A DNA stretch of 41,808 bases, taken from the NCBI GenBank assembly GCA_018993155.1, contig JAGKSX010000067.1, positions 1-41,808 on the forward strand. Direction: 5' to 3'. This document shows, one piece after another, positions 27,040 through 34,857 of the stretch (position 1 is the stretch's first letter; the number at the start of each line of letters is the position of its first letter). The position numbers were made by a program, and so were the translations under genes. The DNA comes from Hydrogenophaga sp. (GTDB lineage Bacteria > Pseudomonadota > Gammaproteobacteria > Burkholderiales > Burkholderiaceae_C). The notes under the pieces were generated by a model that was given only the letters and a program-made list of their open reading frames with translations, did no database searches and was not told the origin of the DNA.

Positions 27040-28080
27040 ATGACCTTCCTTCGACGCCGCAAAGCCATCGTGGCGATGGCCGCCCTGGGCGCAGCCACCC
27101 TGGCGGGCAGCGCCCTGGCGCAGCAGACCGTGACGCTGCGCCTGCACCAGTTCCTGCCGCCGACGGCGCCGATTCCGGCGCTGGCCATCGTGCCGTGGGC
27201 GAAGAAGGTCGAGGCGGAGTCGGGTGGCCGCATCAAGGTGCAGCTGTTCCACTCGATGTCGATGGGCGGTTCGCCGTCGCAGCTGTTCGACCAGGTGCGC
27301 GATGGCGTGGTGGACATCTCCTGGACGGTGCTGGGTTACACGCCGGGCCGCTTCAACAAGGCCGAAGTGTTCGAGCTGCCGTTCATGAGCGGCAAGGCCG
27401 AGCCGGCGTCGCGCGCGTTCCACGAGTTCGTGGAGAAGCACGCGGCCGACGAGTTCAAGGACGTGAAGCTGCTGGCGGCGCACACGCACGGCCCGGGCCT
27501 GTTCCACACGAAGGAGCCTTTGGCGAAGCTGGAGGACCTCAAGGGCAAGAAGGTGCGCGGTGGTTCGCGCGTGATCAGCAACATGCTGCTGAAGCTGGGT
27601 GCCACGCCGGTGGGCATGCCGGTGCCGGCGGTGACGGAGGCGATGACCAAGGGTGTGATTCAGGGCACGACGATTCCGTGGGAGGTGGTGCCCTCGCTGA
27701 AGATTGCCGAGATCGTGAAGAACCACACCACGTTCTCGGGTCCTCAGGGTTTGTTCACGCAGACGTTTGCGCTGACGATGAACCGCAACAGCTATGACAA
27801 GCTGCCGGCGGATCTGAAGAAGGTGATCGACGCGAATTCGGGTGTCGAGACCGCCGCGCTCTTCGGCCGCGCGATGGATGAGGGTGACCGCGTGGGCCTG
27901 GCATCGGCGACGAAGCTGGGCAACAAGGTGGTGACGCTGGATGCCACCGAAACCCAGCGCTGGAAGGCGGCTGCTGCAGTGGTTGAAGCAGATTGGGTGA
28001 AGGAGGTGCAGGCCAAGAACATCGACGGCGCCAAGCTGGTGTCCGAGGCGCGAGCCCTGATTGCCAAGCACAGCAAGTAA
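27040..28080 (+). CDS. dctP: TRAP transporter solute-binding protein, DctP family, orphan copy
   Basis: This 346-residue exported protein has an Arg-rich signal peptide (MTFLRRRKAIVAMAALGAAT) cut near ALA-QQ, then the DctP fold: WAKKVEAESGGRIKVQLFHS, the ligand-binding arginine region KGKKVRGGSRVISNMLLKLG and GVIQGTTIPWEVVPSLKIAE. It would capture a carboxylate for a TRAP permease, but no dctQ or dctM follows. The protein is closely similar over its whole length to the DctP at 30764, so it may share the DctQM encoded at 31913-33705. A CAGGAG seven bases before ATG 27040 fixes the start. A terminator follows 25 bp after the stop. Confidence 0.9.
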   Translation: MTFLRRRKAIVAMAALGAATLAGSALAQQTVTLRLHQFLPPTAPIPALAIVPWAKKVEAESGGRIKVQLFHSMSMGGSPSQLFDQVRDGVVDISWTVLGYTPGRFNKAEVFELPFMSGKAEPASRAFHEFVEKHAADEFKDVKLLAAHTHGPGLFHTKEPLAKLEDLKGKKVRGGSRVISNMLLKLGATPVGMPVPAVTEAMTKGVIQGTTIPWEVVPSLKIAEIVKNHTTFSGPQGLFTQTFALTMNRNSYDKLPADLKKVIDANSGVETAALFGRAMDEGDRVGLASATKLGNKVVTLDATETQRWKAAAAVVEADWVKEVQAKNIDGAKLVSEARALIAKHSK

Positions 28081-28104
28081 TTCAAGTTTCGTTTGAATTG
28101 CTCC

Positions 28105-28135
28105 GGGTCGCTCGTTTTCGGGCGGCCCTTTTTTT
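28105..28135 (+). terminator. Intrinsic terminator after the orphan dctP
   Basis: GGGTCGCTCG and CGGGCGGCCC (with two G-U pairs) form a 10-bp stem around TTTT, followed by seven T. This is a typical rho-independent terminator 24 bp after the stop codon. Confidence 0.88.
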
Positions 28136-28185
28136 CGTGCCTGCGTGGTGGGCAGGGTCGGGTGGTCCGGTCATGCTGGCGCCGG

Positions 28186-28468
28186 CTGCTCGCGGGCGTC
28201 TGCCCGGGGGCGCCACCACCCCTTCGTCAACACCGGACGGGCGCGCGCCCTTGTGTGGCAACCGCGAATGGGCCGGCGCCCTCATGCCCAAACCACCCGC
28301 CCCCAGCACCATGTTGGCGCGCAAAGGGTGGTGCGCCTACGTTGTTTTGCAGGACGGTGGCGGCGTCCGAATGCGCAGGCCCCCATTCGCGGTTGCCACA
28401 GAGGCTGCGCACCAACAGACGTGTTTACGAAGCGGCGTGAGCGCACCCGGGCAGCCGCCCGCGAGCAG
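28186..28468. repeat. Long nested palindrome in a 442-bp gene-free region
   Basis: The space between the dctP terminator and the MetE-like gene holds no convincing gene but a large symmetric structure. Outer arms 28186-28208 and 28446-28468 pair at 22 of 23 positions. Inner arms 28254-28272 and 28382-28400 (TGTGGCAACCGCGAATGGG and its complement) pair perfectly over 19 bases. Between outer and inner arms the two sides also align imperfectly (CTTCGTcAACAC against CTTCGTaAACAC). It could be a decayed or non-autonomous mobile element, or a structured RNA. Nothing resembling a transposase is present. Confidence 0.75.
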
Positions 28469-28522
28469 GGCCGGAGCAGTCGGATCCCGCCGCCGGCCTG
28501 ACGCGAGGTCTCCGCCAGAAAC

Positions 28523-29653
28523 TCAGCCCCCCCAAACCTCCCGCGCCGTCTCCACCACGAGGGCGAGTTTGCGACGCTGGTCTTCCACAGCGATGTTGTT
28601 CCCGTGCACGGTCGAAGAGAACCCGCACTGAGGCGACAGGCACATCTGCTCCAGCGGCGCGTACTTGGCCGCCTCATCGATGCGCCGCTTCAGATCGTCC
28701 TTGCTCTCCAGCTGACCGAACTTCGTCGTCACCAGCCCCAGCACCACCACCTTGTCCTTGCTCAGGTAGCGCAGAGGCCGGAAATCCCCCGAGCGGTCGT
28801 CGTCGTATTCCAGGAAGAACGCATCCAGCTTCATCTCCGACAGCAACGCCTCCGCCACCGGCTCGTAGTTGCCCGCAGCCGCGTGCGTGCTCTTGAAGTT
28901 TCCCCGGCACAAATGCATCGCCAGCGTCATTCCCGCCGGCTTGTGCGCCACCACCTTGTTGATGAAACCCGCATACCGGTGCGGCAACTCGTTCGGATCG
29001 TCCCCCCGCTGCCGCGCCGCCTCCCGCATCCGCTCATCGCACAGATACGCCATGTTCGTGTCGTCCATCTGCACGTAGGTGCAACCCGCGTCCGCCAGGC
29101 TCTGCAACTCCTCGCCATACGCCTTCGCCACATCGTCGTAGAACACCGGGTCCAGCTCCGGGTAGGCCTCCTTGCTGATGCCCGCGCGCCCACCCCGGAA
29201 GTGCAGCATCGTCGGCGATGGAATCGTCACCTTCGGGGTGATGGCCGGCAGCCCCAGGGCCGCCACCTGCGCCTTCAGGTACTCGAAGTCCGCCAACTGG
29301 ATGTTCTTCGCGTGCCGCACCTTGTCGATCACGCGGATCACCGGCGGCGCCAGCTCCTCCGTGCCGTCCGGCTTCCTGATCGTCACCGGAATGTCCGTCT
29401 TCACACCGCCCAGCTGCTCCAGGAAATCGATGTGGAAATACGTGCGGCGGAACTCGCCGTCCGTGATCGACTGCAGGCCCACATCGGCCTGGAACTTCAC
29501 GATCTCGGTGATCGCCCGGTCCTCCACCTCGCGCAGCTGCGCCGCACTGATCTCGCCTTTTGCCTTCTTCTCGCGTGCTTCGAGCAGGTAGGCCGGTCGC
29601 AGAAAGCTGCCGACGTGGTCGGCGCGGAACGGGGCATGGGTGCGCAGGCTCAT
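28523..29653 (-). CDS. MetE-like cobalamin-independent methyltransferase family protein
   Basis: This 376-residue protein matches the C-terminal catalytic half of MetE (COG0620): RADHVGSFLRP at the start, ITDGEFRRTYFHIDFLEQLG, YVQMDDTNMAYL, and zinc-type ligands in MTLAMHLCRGNFKS and MCLSPQCGFSS. It lacks the N-terminal MetE domain, as do YxjG/YxjH-type proteins. Known relatives move a methyl group from methyltetrahydrofolate or another donor to a thiol. Its neighbours handle aromatic acids, so recycling of methyl groups from methoxy-aromatics is conceivable but not shown. It is divergent from the GntR gene, its likely regulator. Confidence 0.83.
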   Translation of the reverse strand: MSLRTHAPFRADHVGSFLRPAYLLEAREKKAKGEISAAQLREVEDRAITEIVKFQADVGLQSITDGEFRRTYFHIDFLEQLGGVKTDIPVTIRKPDGTEELAPPVIRVIDKVRHAKNIQLADFEYLKAQVAALGLPAITPKVTIPSPTMLHFRGGRAGISKEAYPELDPVFYDDVAKAYGEELQSLADAGCTYVQMDDTNMAYLCDERMREAARQRGDDPNELPHRYAGFINKVVAHKPAGMTLAMHLCRGNFKSTHAAAGNYEPVAEALLSEMKLDAFFLEYDDDRSGDFRPLRYLSKDKVVVLGLVTTKFGQLESKDDLKRRIDEAAKYAPLEQMCLSPQCGFSSTVHGNNIAVEDQRRKLALVVETAREVWGG

Positions 29654-29719
29654 GGTGGAAAACGTCCTCGGGTCGTTGGGGTTCTGGAAATGGGGTGAAG
29701 GCGCACTTTGCCAGCCTTC

Positions 29720-29792
29720 AATGCATACATAAACCTATGGAAAACCCCGATTCGATGGCAAATCACTTGAAAAATGGCGGTTTCTGTATACA
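29720..29792. promoter_or_regulatory. Candidate GntR operator pair in the divergent promoter region
   Basis: AATGCATACAT (29720-29730) and TGTATACATT (29785-29794) are related short palindromic sequences flanking an AT-rich stretch between the MetE-like and GntR genes. TGTATACA is a perfect palindrome of the kind bound by FadR/VanR-type GntR regulators. Assignment is by position and pattern only. Confidence 0.45.
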
Positions 29793-29803
29793 TTGCGTAT
29801 CCC

Positions 29804-30586
29804 ATGACATCGGACGCCACCATCCTGTCCCCGCCCGAGCCCGCGGGCGCCGCCACCGAGAGCGCGCAAGTGCGCGCCCTGCTGCAGCTGCGCGAACTCA
29901 TCCTCTCAGGTGAGCTGGCCGGCGGCTCGCGCATCGCTGAACTCGCGATCGTGGAGCGCCTGGGCGTCTCTCGCACCCCCATTCGCGCCGCGCTGATGCG
30001 CCTGGAGCAGGAAGGCCTGCTCGAAGCCCTGCCCAACGGCGGCTACGTGGTGCAGACCTTTTCCGAGCGCGACATCGCCGACGCGATCGAACTGCGCGGC
30101 ACGCTCGAAGGCCTGCTGGCCCGGCTGGCGGCCGAGCGCGGCGCGCCCGGCGCGGTGCTGCTCGACGCCCGGCAATGCCTCCACCGCCTGGACACGGTGC
30201 TGGCCGTGCCCGCGCTCGACGACAAGGGCTTCTCCGACTACGTGGCGCTCAACAGCCAGTTCCATGCCCTGGTCTGGGAAATGGCCGACAGCCCCACCAT
30301 CGCACGCCAGCTGGACAAAGTGCTCACCCTGCCGTTCGCCTCGCCCTCGGGCTTCGTCGTGATGCAGGCCCATTCCCAGCGCGCGCGCGACATGCTGGTG
30401 GTGGCGCAGGACCAGCACCGCCAGGTGCTCGATGCCATCGACCAGCGCGAAGGCACGCGCGCCGAGGCCATCATGCGCGAGCACTCCCGCCTGGCCCAGC
30501 GCAACCTGCGCGAGGTGCTGGCCGGCCACGCCACGGTGCACGCGCCGGCCTCCATGCCGGCCATCAAGCTCATCCGCCGCCGCTGA
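29804..30586 (+). CDS. GntR-family transcriptional regulator, FadR/VanR (FCD) type
   Basis: The 260-residue protein has a GntR winged helix at about residues 25-90 (LRELILSGELAGGSRIAELA; VERLGVSRTPIRAALMRLEQ; EGLLEALPNGGYVVQTFSER). An all-helical FCD ligand-binding domain follows, with metal/ligand residues in LNSQFHALVWEMADSP and MREHSRLAQRN. FCD regulators typically sense carboxylic acids such as vanillate, lactate or sugar acids. ATG 29804 is preferred to ATG 29774 because it leaves the TGTATACA box at 29785-29792 outside the gene, although no clear ribosome-binding site is seen. It is divergent from the MetE-like gene and upstream of the TRAP operon; either could be its target. Confidence 0.87.
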   Translation: MTSDATILSPPEPAGAATESAQVRALLQLRELILSGELAGGSRIAELAIVERLGVSRTPIRAALMRLEQEGLLEALPNGGYVVQTFSERDIADAIELRGTLEGLLARLAAERGAPGAVLLDARQCLHRLDTVLAVPALDDKGFSDYVALNSQFHALVWEMADSPTIARQLDKVLTLPFASPSGFVVMQAHSQRARDMLVVAQDQHRQVLDAIDQREGTRAEAIMREHSRLAQRNLREVLAGHATVHAPASMPAIKLIRRR

Positions 30587-30604
30587 GGCGGCCGACAACC
30601 CGAA

Positions 30605-30630
30605 GGTTTCATAGAAAAACGGCATAGCTG
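30605..30630. promoter_or_regulatory. Conserved box upstream of the dctPQM operon (copy 2)
   Basis: This stretch begins GGTTTCATAG and ends GGCATAGCTG, matching the box at 26863-26888 at 21 of 26 positions in the same order and spacing. It lies about 135 bp before the dctP start, within the gap after the GntR gene. It is a candidate shared operator or promoter element for the two dctP genes. Confidence 0.45.
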
Positions 30631-30763
30631 AAAGTCGGTTATCTGGCTGGCGAACATGCCGGCGGCCATGCACAGTGTGGGCAAGACGTTCTTCAAGCCT
30701 GCCGGAAGTCGGAGTGCGCCCACACGCTACCGACCCGGCGAACACAAGGAACTGGAGACAAGC

Positions 30764-31801
30764 ATGAGATTCATCCAACGCCGAACCGCCTTACTGGCCG
30801 TGGGTGCCCTCGCTGGTGCCCTGATGGCGGGCAACGCCATGGCCCAGCAGGTCACGCTGCGGCTGCACCAGATGCTGCCGCAGCAGGCCACCATCCCGGC
30901 GCGCGCGCTCATCCCATGGGCGCAGAAGGTGGAGGCCGAGTCGGGCGGCAAGATCAAGGTCCAGTTGTTCCATGCCATGGCCCTGGGCGGCGCGCCCCCG
31001 CAGCTGTACGACCAGGCCCGCGACGGCGTGGTGGACCTGACCTGGACCGTGCTGGGCTACACCCCGGGCCGCTTCAACAAATCCGAAGTCTTCGAACTGC
31101 CGTTCATGAGCGGATCGGCCGAGGAGTCCTCGCGCGCCTTCCAGGAATACGTCGAGAAGTTCGCCGCCGACGAATTCCGCGAGGTCAAGCTGATCGCGGT
31201 GCACACCCACGGCCCCGGCCTGTTCCACACCAAGACGCCGGTGACCGGCCTGGAAAGCCTGCGTGGCATGAAGGTGCGCGGCGGCTCGCGCGTCATCAAC
31301 AACATGCTCACCAAGCTGGGCGCCACGCCCGTGGGCATGCCGGTGCCGGCCGTGACCGACGCCCTGTCCAAGGGCACCATCGACGGCACCACCATCCCCT
31401 GGGAAGTCACGCCCTCGCTCAAGGTCACGGAGTTGGTGAAGAACCACACCACCTTCGCCGGCAAGCAGGGCCTGTACACCCAGACCTTCGCGTTCTCCAT
31501 GAACCGCGCGAGTTACGAGAAGCTGCCGCCCGACCTCAAGAAGGTGATCGACGCCAACTCCGGCATCGAGACCGCCGCCCTGTTCGGCAAGGCCATGGAC
31601 GACGGTGACAAGGCCGGCCGCGAGATCGCCGAGAAGGCCAAGAACAACATCGTCGCGCTCGACGCGGCCGAGACGCAGCGCTGGCGCCGCACGGCGGCCA
31701 CGGTCGAGACCGACTGGGTCAATGAAATGAAAGGCAAGAACATCGACGGAGCGAAGCTCCTGTCGGAAGCGCGTGCGTTGATCGCCAAGTACCAGCGATA
31801 A
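30764..31801 (+). CDS. dctP: TRAP transporter solute-binding protein, DctP family
   Basis: This 345-residue protein has a twin-arginine-like signal region (MRFIQRRTALLAVGALAGAL, cut near AMA-QQ) and a mature DctP fold: WAQKVEAESGGKIKVQLFHA, GMKVRGGSRVINNMLTKLGA, GTTIPWEVTPSLKVTELVKN. The conserved arginine in KVRGGSRV normally pairs with the ligand carboxylate, so the substrate is an organic acid. It heads a dctP-dctQ-dctM operon, with a stem-loop between dctP and dctQ that may raise dctP expression. It is a close paralogue of the orphan protein encoded at 27040. An aromatic or ring-cleavage-related acid is suggested by the neighbouring protocatechuate operon. Confidence 0.92.
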   Translation: MRFIQRRTALLAVGALAGALMAGNAMAQQVTLRLHQMLPQQATIPARALIPWAQKVEAESGGKIKVQLFHAMALGGAPPQLYDQARDGVVDLTWTVLGYTPGRFNKSEVFELPFMSGSAEESSRAFQEYVEKFAADEFREVKLIAVHTHGPGLFHTKTPVTGLESLRGMKVRGGSRVINNMLTKLGATPVGMPVPAVTDALSKGTIDGTTIPWEVTPSLKVTELVKNHTTFAGKQGLYTQTFAFSMNRASYEKLPPDLKKVIDANSGIETAALFGKAMDDGDKAGREIAEKAKNNIVALDAAETQRWRRTAATVETDWVNEMKGKNIDGAKLLSEARALIAKYQR

Positions 31802-31816
31802 TCCCGCACCCCCCAC

Positions 31817-31839
31817 GGGACGGCCCTCCTGGCCGTCCC
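31817..31839 (+). other. Intercistronic stem-loop between dctP and dctQ
   Basis: GGGACGGCC and GGCCGTCCC form a perfect 9-bp stem with the loop CTCCT, 15 bases after the dctP stop. No T run follows. Such hairpins usually protect the 3' end of the abundant binding-protein mRNA from exonucleases; here the role is inferred. Confidence 0.6.
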
Positions 31840-31912
31840 TCTACTGAGTGACCGATTCGCTTTCGCTGTGCTCAGCGGACGTGAATTGGTCGTTTTTTTG
31901 AAGGTGACAAGT

Positions 31913-32389
31913 TTGAAAGTGCTGTCTTTATTGGCCAGGTTCTGCGCCATCCTGGCCGGGGTCCTGCTCACGGTGATCACCCTGGTCACCTGCATCAGCC
32001 TGATCGGCCGCAACACCATCGGCACCACGCTGGTGGGTGACTACGAGTTGACCGCTGTCACCGCCGGCGCGGCGATCGCGCTGTTCATGCCGTGGTGCCA
32101 GCTCAAGCGCGAGAACATCATCGTCGACTTCTTCACCGCCAAGGTGTCCGAAGCCGGCGTCGCGCGCCTGGACCGCTTCGGCAGCCTGCTGCTGGGCCTG
32201 CTCATGTTCGCGCTGGCCTGGCGCACCGCCATCGGCGGCATGAGCGCCTACGCGTCGCAGACCACCACGATGATGCTGGGCTTCCCGGAGTGGATCACCT
32301 ACGCCTTCATGGTTCCGCCCTTCATCTTGACGGGCCTGATCGCCCTCTATCAGGTGTTTTTCGGTAATTTTTCGGAGCAGGGCGAATGA
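31913..32389 (+). CDS. dctQ: TRAP transporter small permease subunit DctQ
   Basis: This protein of about 158 residues has four hydrophobic segments: ARFCAILAGVLLTVITLVTC, YELTAVTAGAAIALFMPWCQ, FGSLLLGLLMFALAWRTAIG and ITYAFMVPPFILTGLIALYQ. It also has the DctQ signature QLKRENIIVDFFTAK. The start is uncertain: TTG 31913 has AAGGTGA five bases upstream and is chosen; GTG 31904 and GTG 31868 are in frame too. Its stop overlaps the dctM start by 4 bp (ATGA). It forms the membrane complex with DctM. Confidence 0.87.
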   Translation: MKVLSLLARFCAILAGVLLTVITLVTCISLIGRNTIGTTLVGDYELTAVTAGAAIALFMPWCQLKRENIIVDFFTAKVSEAGVARLDRFGSLLLGLLMFALAWRTAIGGMSAYASQTTTMMLGFPEWITYAFMVPPFILTGLIALYQVFFGNFSEQGE

Positions 32390-33705
32390 GTTCTTTGAGT
32401 CTCGCGGGGATGATCTTCGCAGTGATGCTGGTCCTGATGGCGATCCGTGTGCCGATCGCCGTGTCGATGTTTGCCGCCGGCACCTTCGGCTACATCTACC
32501 AGGTGGGCCTGCCGCCCTTCTTCAACAACCTCAACGGCATGGCGTTCGCGCGCTTCGCCAGCTACGACCTCTCGGTCATCCCGCTGTTCATCCTGATGGG
32601 CAACTTCGCCACCCAGGGCGGCATCTCCAAGGCGCTGTTCCAGTTTGCCGCCGTGGTCATGGGCCGCTTCAAGGGCGGTCTGGCCATGGCCGCCGTGCTG
32701 GCCAGCGCGGGCTTCGGCGCGATCTGCGGTTCCTCGGTCGCCACGGCGGCCACCATCACCTCGGTGGCCCTGCCCGAAATGAAGCGCCACGGCTATTCCG
32801 GTCGCCTGTCCACCGGCACGCTGGCCGCCGGCGGCACGCTGGGCGTGCTGATCCCGCCCTCGGTGCCGCTGGTGATCTACGCCATCCTGACCGAGCAGAA
32901 CATCGCCAAGCTGTTCGCCGCGGCCATGATCCCCGGCATCATCGCGATGCTGGGCTACATGATCGCCATCGCGGTCTATGTGCGCCTGGTGCCCGGCCAC
33001 GCCCCTGAAAAGGACGCGGAACAAGCCAAGATGACCCTGGAATCCCTCATGGGTGTCCTGCCCATCGCGGCGGTGTTCCTGATCGTCTTCGGCGGCATCT
33101 ACGGCGGCCTGTTCACGCCCACCGAAGGCGCGGGTGTCGGCGCGGCCGCCACCTTCGTCGCGGCCCTGTTCAAGCGCGAACTCACCTGGGCCAAGGTCAA
33201 GCTGTGCTTCTACTCCACGGCGGCGGCCAGCGCGATGATCTTCATGATCTTCATCGGCGCCGACCTCATGAACTCGGCCCTGGCCCTCACGCAGGTGCCG
33301 GCGCAGCTGGCATCGGTCATCCAGGGCTGGGACGTCTCGCCCCTGATGGTGGTGGGCGGCATCCTGCTGTTCTACGTGGTGCTGGGCGCGGTGATGGACG
33401 AACTCTCCATGATCCTGCTGACCATCCCGATCTTCTTCCCCGTGGTCATGGGCCTGGACTTCGGCATGCCGCAGGAATCGGTGGCGATCTGGTTCGGCAT
33501 CATGGTGCTGATGACCGTGGGCTTCGGCCTGCTGGCGCCGCCCGTGGGCCTGAACGTGTACGTGGTCAATGGCATGGCCAAGACCGTGCCCATCGGCGAG
33601 AGCTACCGCGGTGTGATGCCCTTCCTGTGCAGCGATGTGATCCGCTCGTTGCTGGTGCTTTTCTTCCCGGCCGTCTCTCTCTGGCTGGTTCAATTCGTGG
33701 GGTGA
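32386..33705 (+). CDS. dctM: TRAP transporter large permease subunit DctM
   Basis: The 439-residue membrane protein has about twelve hydrophobic segments. Its sequence shows the DctM pattern: IPLFILMGNFATQGGISKAL, GSSVATAATITSVALPEMKR, GTLAAGGTLGVLIPPSVPLV and TVGFGLLAPPVGLNVYVVNG. DctM is the ion-coupled (usually sodium) transport subunit and works with DctQ and the periplasmic DctP. It is translationally coupled to dctQ and followed after 6 bp by a Bug-family binding protein, which is unusual for a TRAP operon. Confidence 0.94.
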   Translation: MSSLSLAGMIFAVMLVLMAIRVPIAVSMFAAGTFGYIYQVGLPPFFNNLNGMAFARFASYDLSVIPLFILMGNFATQGGISKALFQFAAVVMGRFKGGLAMAAVLASAGFGAICGSSVATAATITSVALPEMKRHGYSGRLSTGTLAAGGTLGVLIPPSVPLVIYAILTEQNIAKLFAAAMIPGIIAMLGYMIAIAVYVRLVPGHAPEKDAEQAKMTLESLMGVLPIAAVFLIVFGGIYGGLFTPTEGAGVGAAATFVAALFKRELTWAKVKLCFYSTAAASAMIFMIFIGADLMNSALALTQVPAQLASVIQGWDVSPLMVVGGILLFYVVLGAVMDELSMILLTIPIFFPVVMGLDFGMPQESVAIWFGIMVLMTVGFGLLAPPVGLNVYVVNGMAKTVPIGESYRGVMPFLCSDVIRSLLVLFFPAVSLWLVQFVG

Positions 33706-33711
33706 TTTGAC

Positions 33712-34704
33712 ATGACGACCTTCCTGAATTTCCGCCGCCGCACCGTGATGGGTGCTGCCCTGGCCACGGCCGCCCTGGGCCTGGCCCTGCCCGCCGCGGC
33801 ACAGTCCACCTTCCCGTCCAAGGGCCTGCGCATCGTGGTGCCCTTCGGTCCCGGCGGCGTGGGCGACCTGACCGCCCGCATCGTGGCCGAGAAGCTGACC
33901 AGCCAGCTCGGCCAGCCGGTGGTGATCGACAACCGCCCCGGCGCCGGTGGCGTGGTGGCGGCCGAGTCGGTCGCGCGCTCCGAGCCCGATGGCCACACCA
34001 TGTTCCTGATGTCCAACGGCACGGCCGTGACGGCCAGCCTGTTCCAGAAGCTGCCGTTCGACACCATCAAGGACTTCACGCCGGTCTCCACGCTCGGCTA
34101 CTTCGACATCGCCGTCGTGGTGCCCGCGAACTCGCCGCACAAGACCCTGGGCGAGCTGGTGAGCTTCGCCAAGGCCAACCCCGGCAAGATCAACATCGGC
34201 AGCATCAACATCGGCAGCACCCAGCACCTGGCGGCCGAGCTGTTCAAGAGCACGGCCGGTATCGACGCACAGATCGTGCCCTACAACGGCTCGCCCGCGC
34301 TGATCGGTGCCATCCGTGGCCAGCAGGTCGATGTGGCGGTGGAAATCCTGGCCCCGGTGCTCACGCAGATCCAGGGCGGCGCACTGCGCGCGCTGGCCGT
34401 GACGGGTGAGAAGCGCTCCATCGTGCTGCCCGAGGTGCCCACGGCGGTCGAGGCCGGCGTCAAGGACTACATCGCGTCGTCCTGGAACGCGCTGGCCGTG
34501 CCGGCCAAGACCCCGCGCGCCGTGGTGGAGCGCCTGCACAAGGAGATCGCCACCGCGGTGGCCGATCCCGGCGTGCGCGAGAAGCTGCGCAACCTGAACA
34601 TCGACGCCCGTTCCAGCACGCCCGAACAGAACGCGGCTTTGCTGGCGTCCGACATCCGCCGCTGGAGCGGGGTGATCGAGAAAGCGCGCATTCCCAAGCA
34701 GTAG
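33712..34704 (+). CDS. Bug-family (TctC-like) tripartite tricarboxylate transporter binding protein
   Basis: The 330-residue protein has a Tat-like signal (FRRRTVMGAALATAALGLAL, cut near AAA-QS). The Bug fold follows: LRIVVPFGPGGVGDLTARIV, VVIDNRPGAGGVVAAESVAR and the C-terminal GVREKLRNLNIDARSSTPEQ. Bug proteins bind carboxylates (citrate, nicotinate, terephthalate) and normally serve TctAB membrane partners, but none is encoded here. It follows dctM by 6 bp in the TRAP operon. It may serve an unlinked TctAB or act as an extracytoplasmic sensor, as some Bug proteins do. The substrate is unknown. Confidence 0.92.
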   Translation: MTTFLNFRRRTVMGAALATAALGLALPAAAQSTFPSKGLRIVVPFGPGGVGDLTARIVAEKLTSQLGQPVVIDNRPGAGGVVAAESVARSEPDGHTMFLMSNGTAVTASLFQKLPFDTIKDFTPVSTLGYFDIAVVVPANSPHKTLGELVSFAKANPGKINIGSINIGSTQHLAAELFKSTAGIDAQIVPYNGSPALIGAIRGQQVDVAVEILAPVLTQIQGGALRALAVTGEKRSIVLPEVPTAVEAGVKDYIASSWNALAVPAKTPRAVVERLHKEIATAVADPGVREKLRNLNIDARSSTPEQNAALLASDIRRWSGVIEKARIPKQ

Positions 34705-34795
34705 CCTCCCCCCGCGCCGCTGCGCGGCTTCCCCCTCTCTCGCCTTCGGCGGGAGGGGGGCGCACGCTAGGACCGGCGGAGCCGGATCCTCGCGA
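34705..34795 (+). repeat. Intercistronic hairpin element R5, variant (after the Bug gene)
   Basis: It directly follows the stop of the Bug gene. CCGCGCCGC-TGC-GCGG and CCCCCTCTC/GGGAGGGGGG hairpins are followed by CCGGC-GGAG-CCGG. The layout matches R2, but the outer closing stem of the other copies is not preserved. It separates the transporter operon from the AEC permease gene on the same strand. Confidence 0.55.
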
Positions 34796-34857
34796 GCCCT
34801 GGACAGGGTGCCGCGCTCCGGACCCATTCTTCCCCGCTACCCGCTCAGGCTCTCCCC

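Noticed and set aside
28227-28501. Short open frames on both strands within the nested palindrome
   Set aside because: Their similar translations on opposite strands arise from the inverted repeat itself, and none has a ribosome-binding site.
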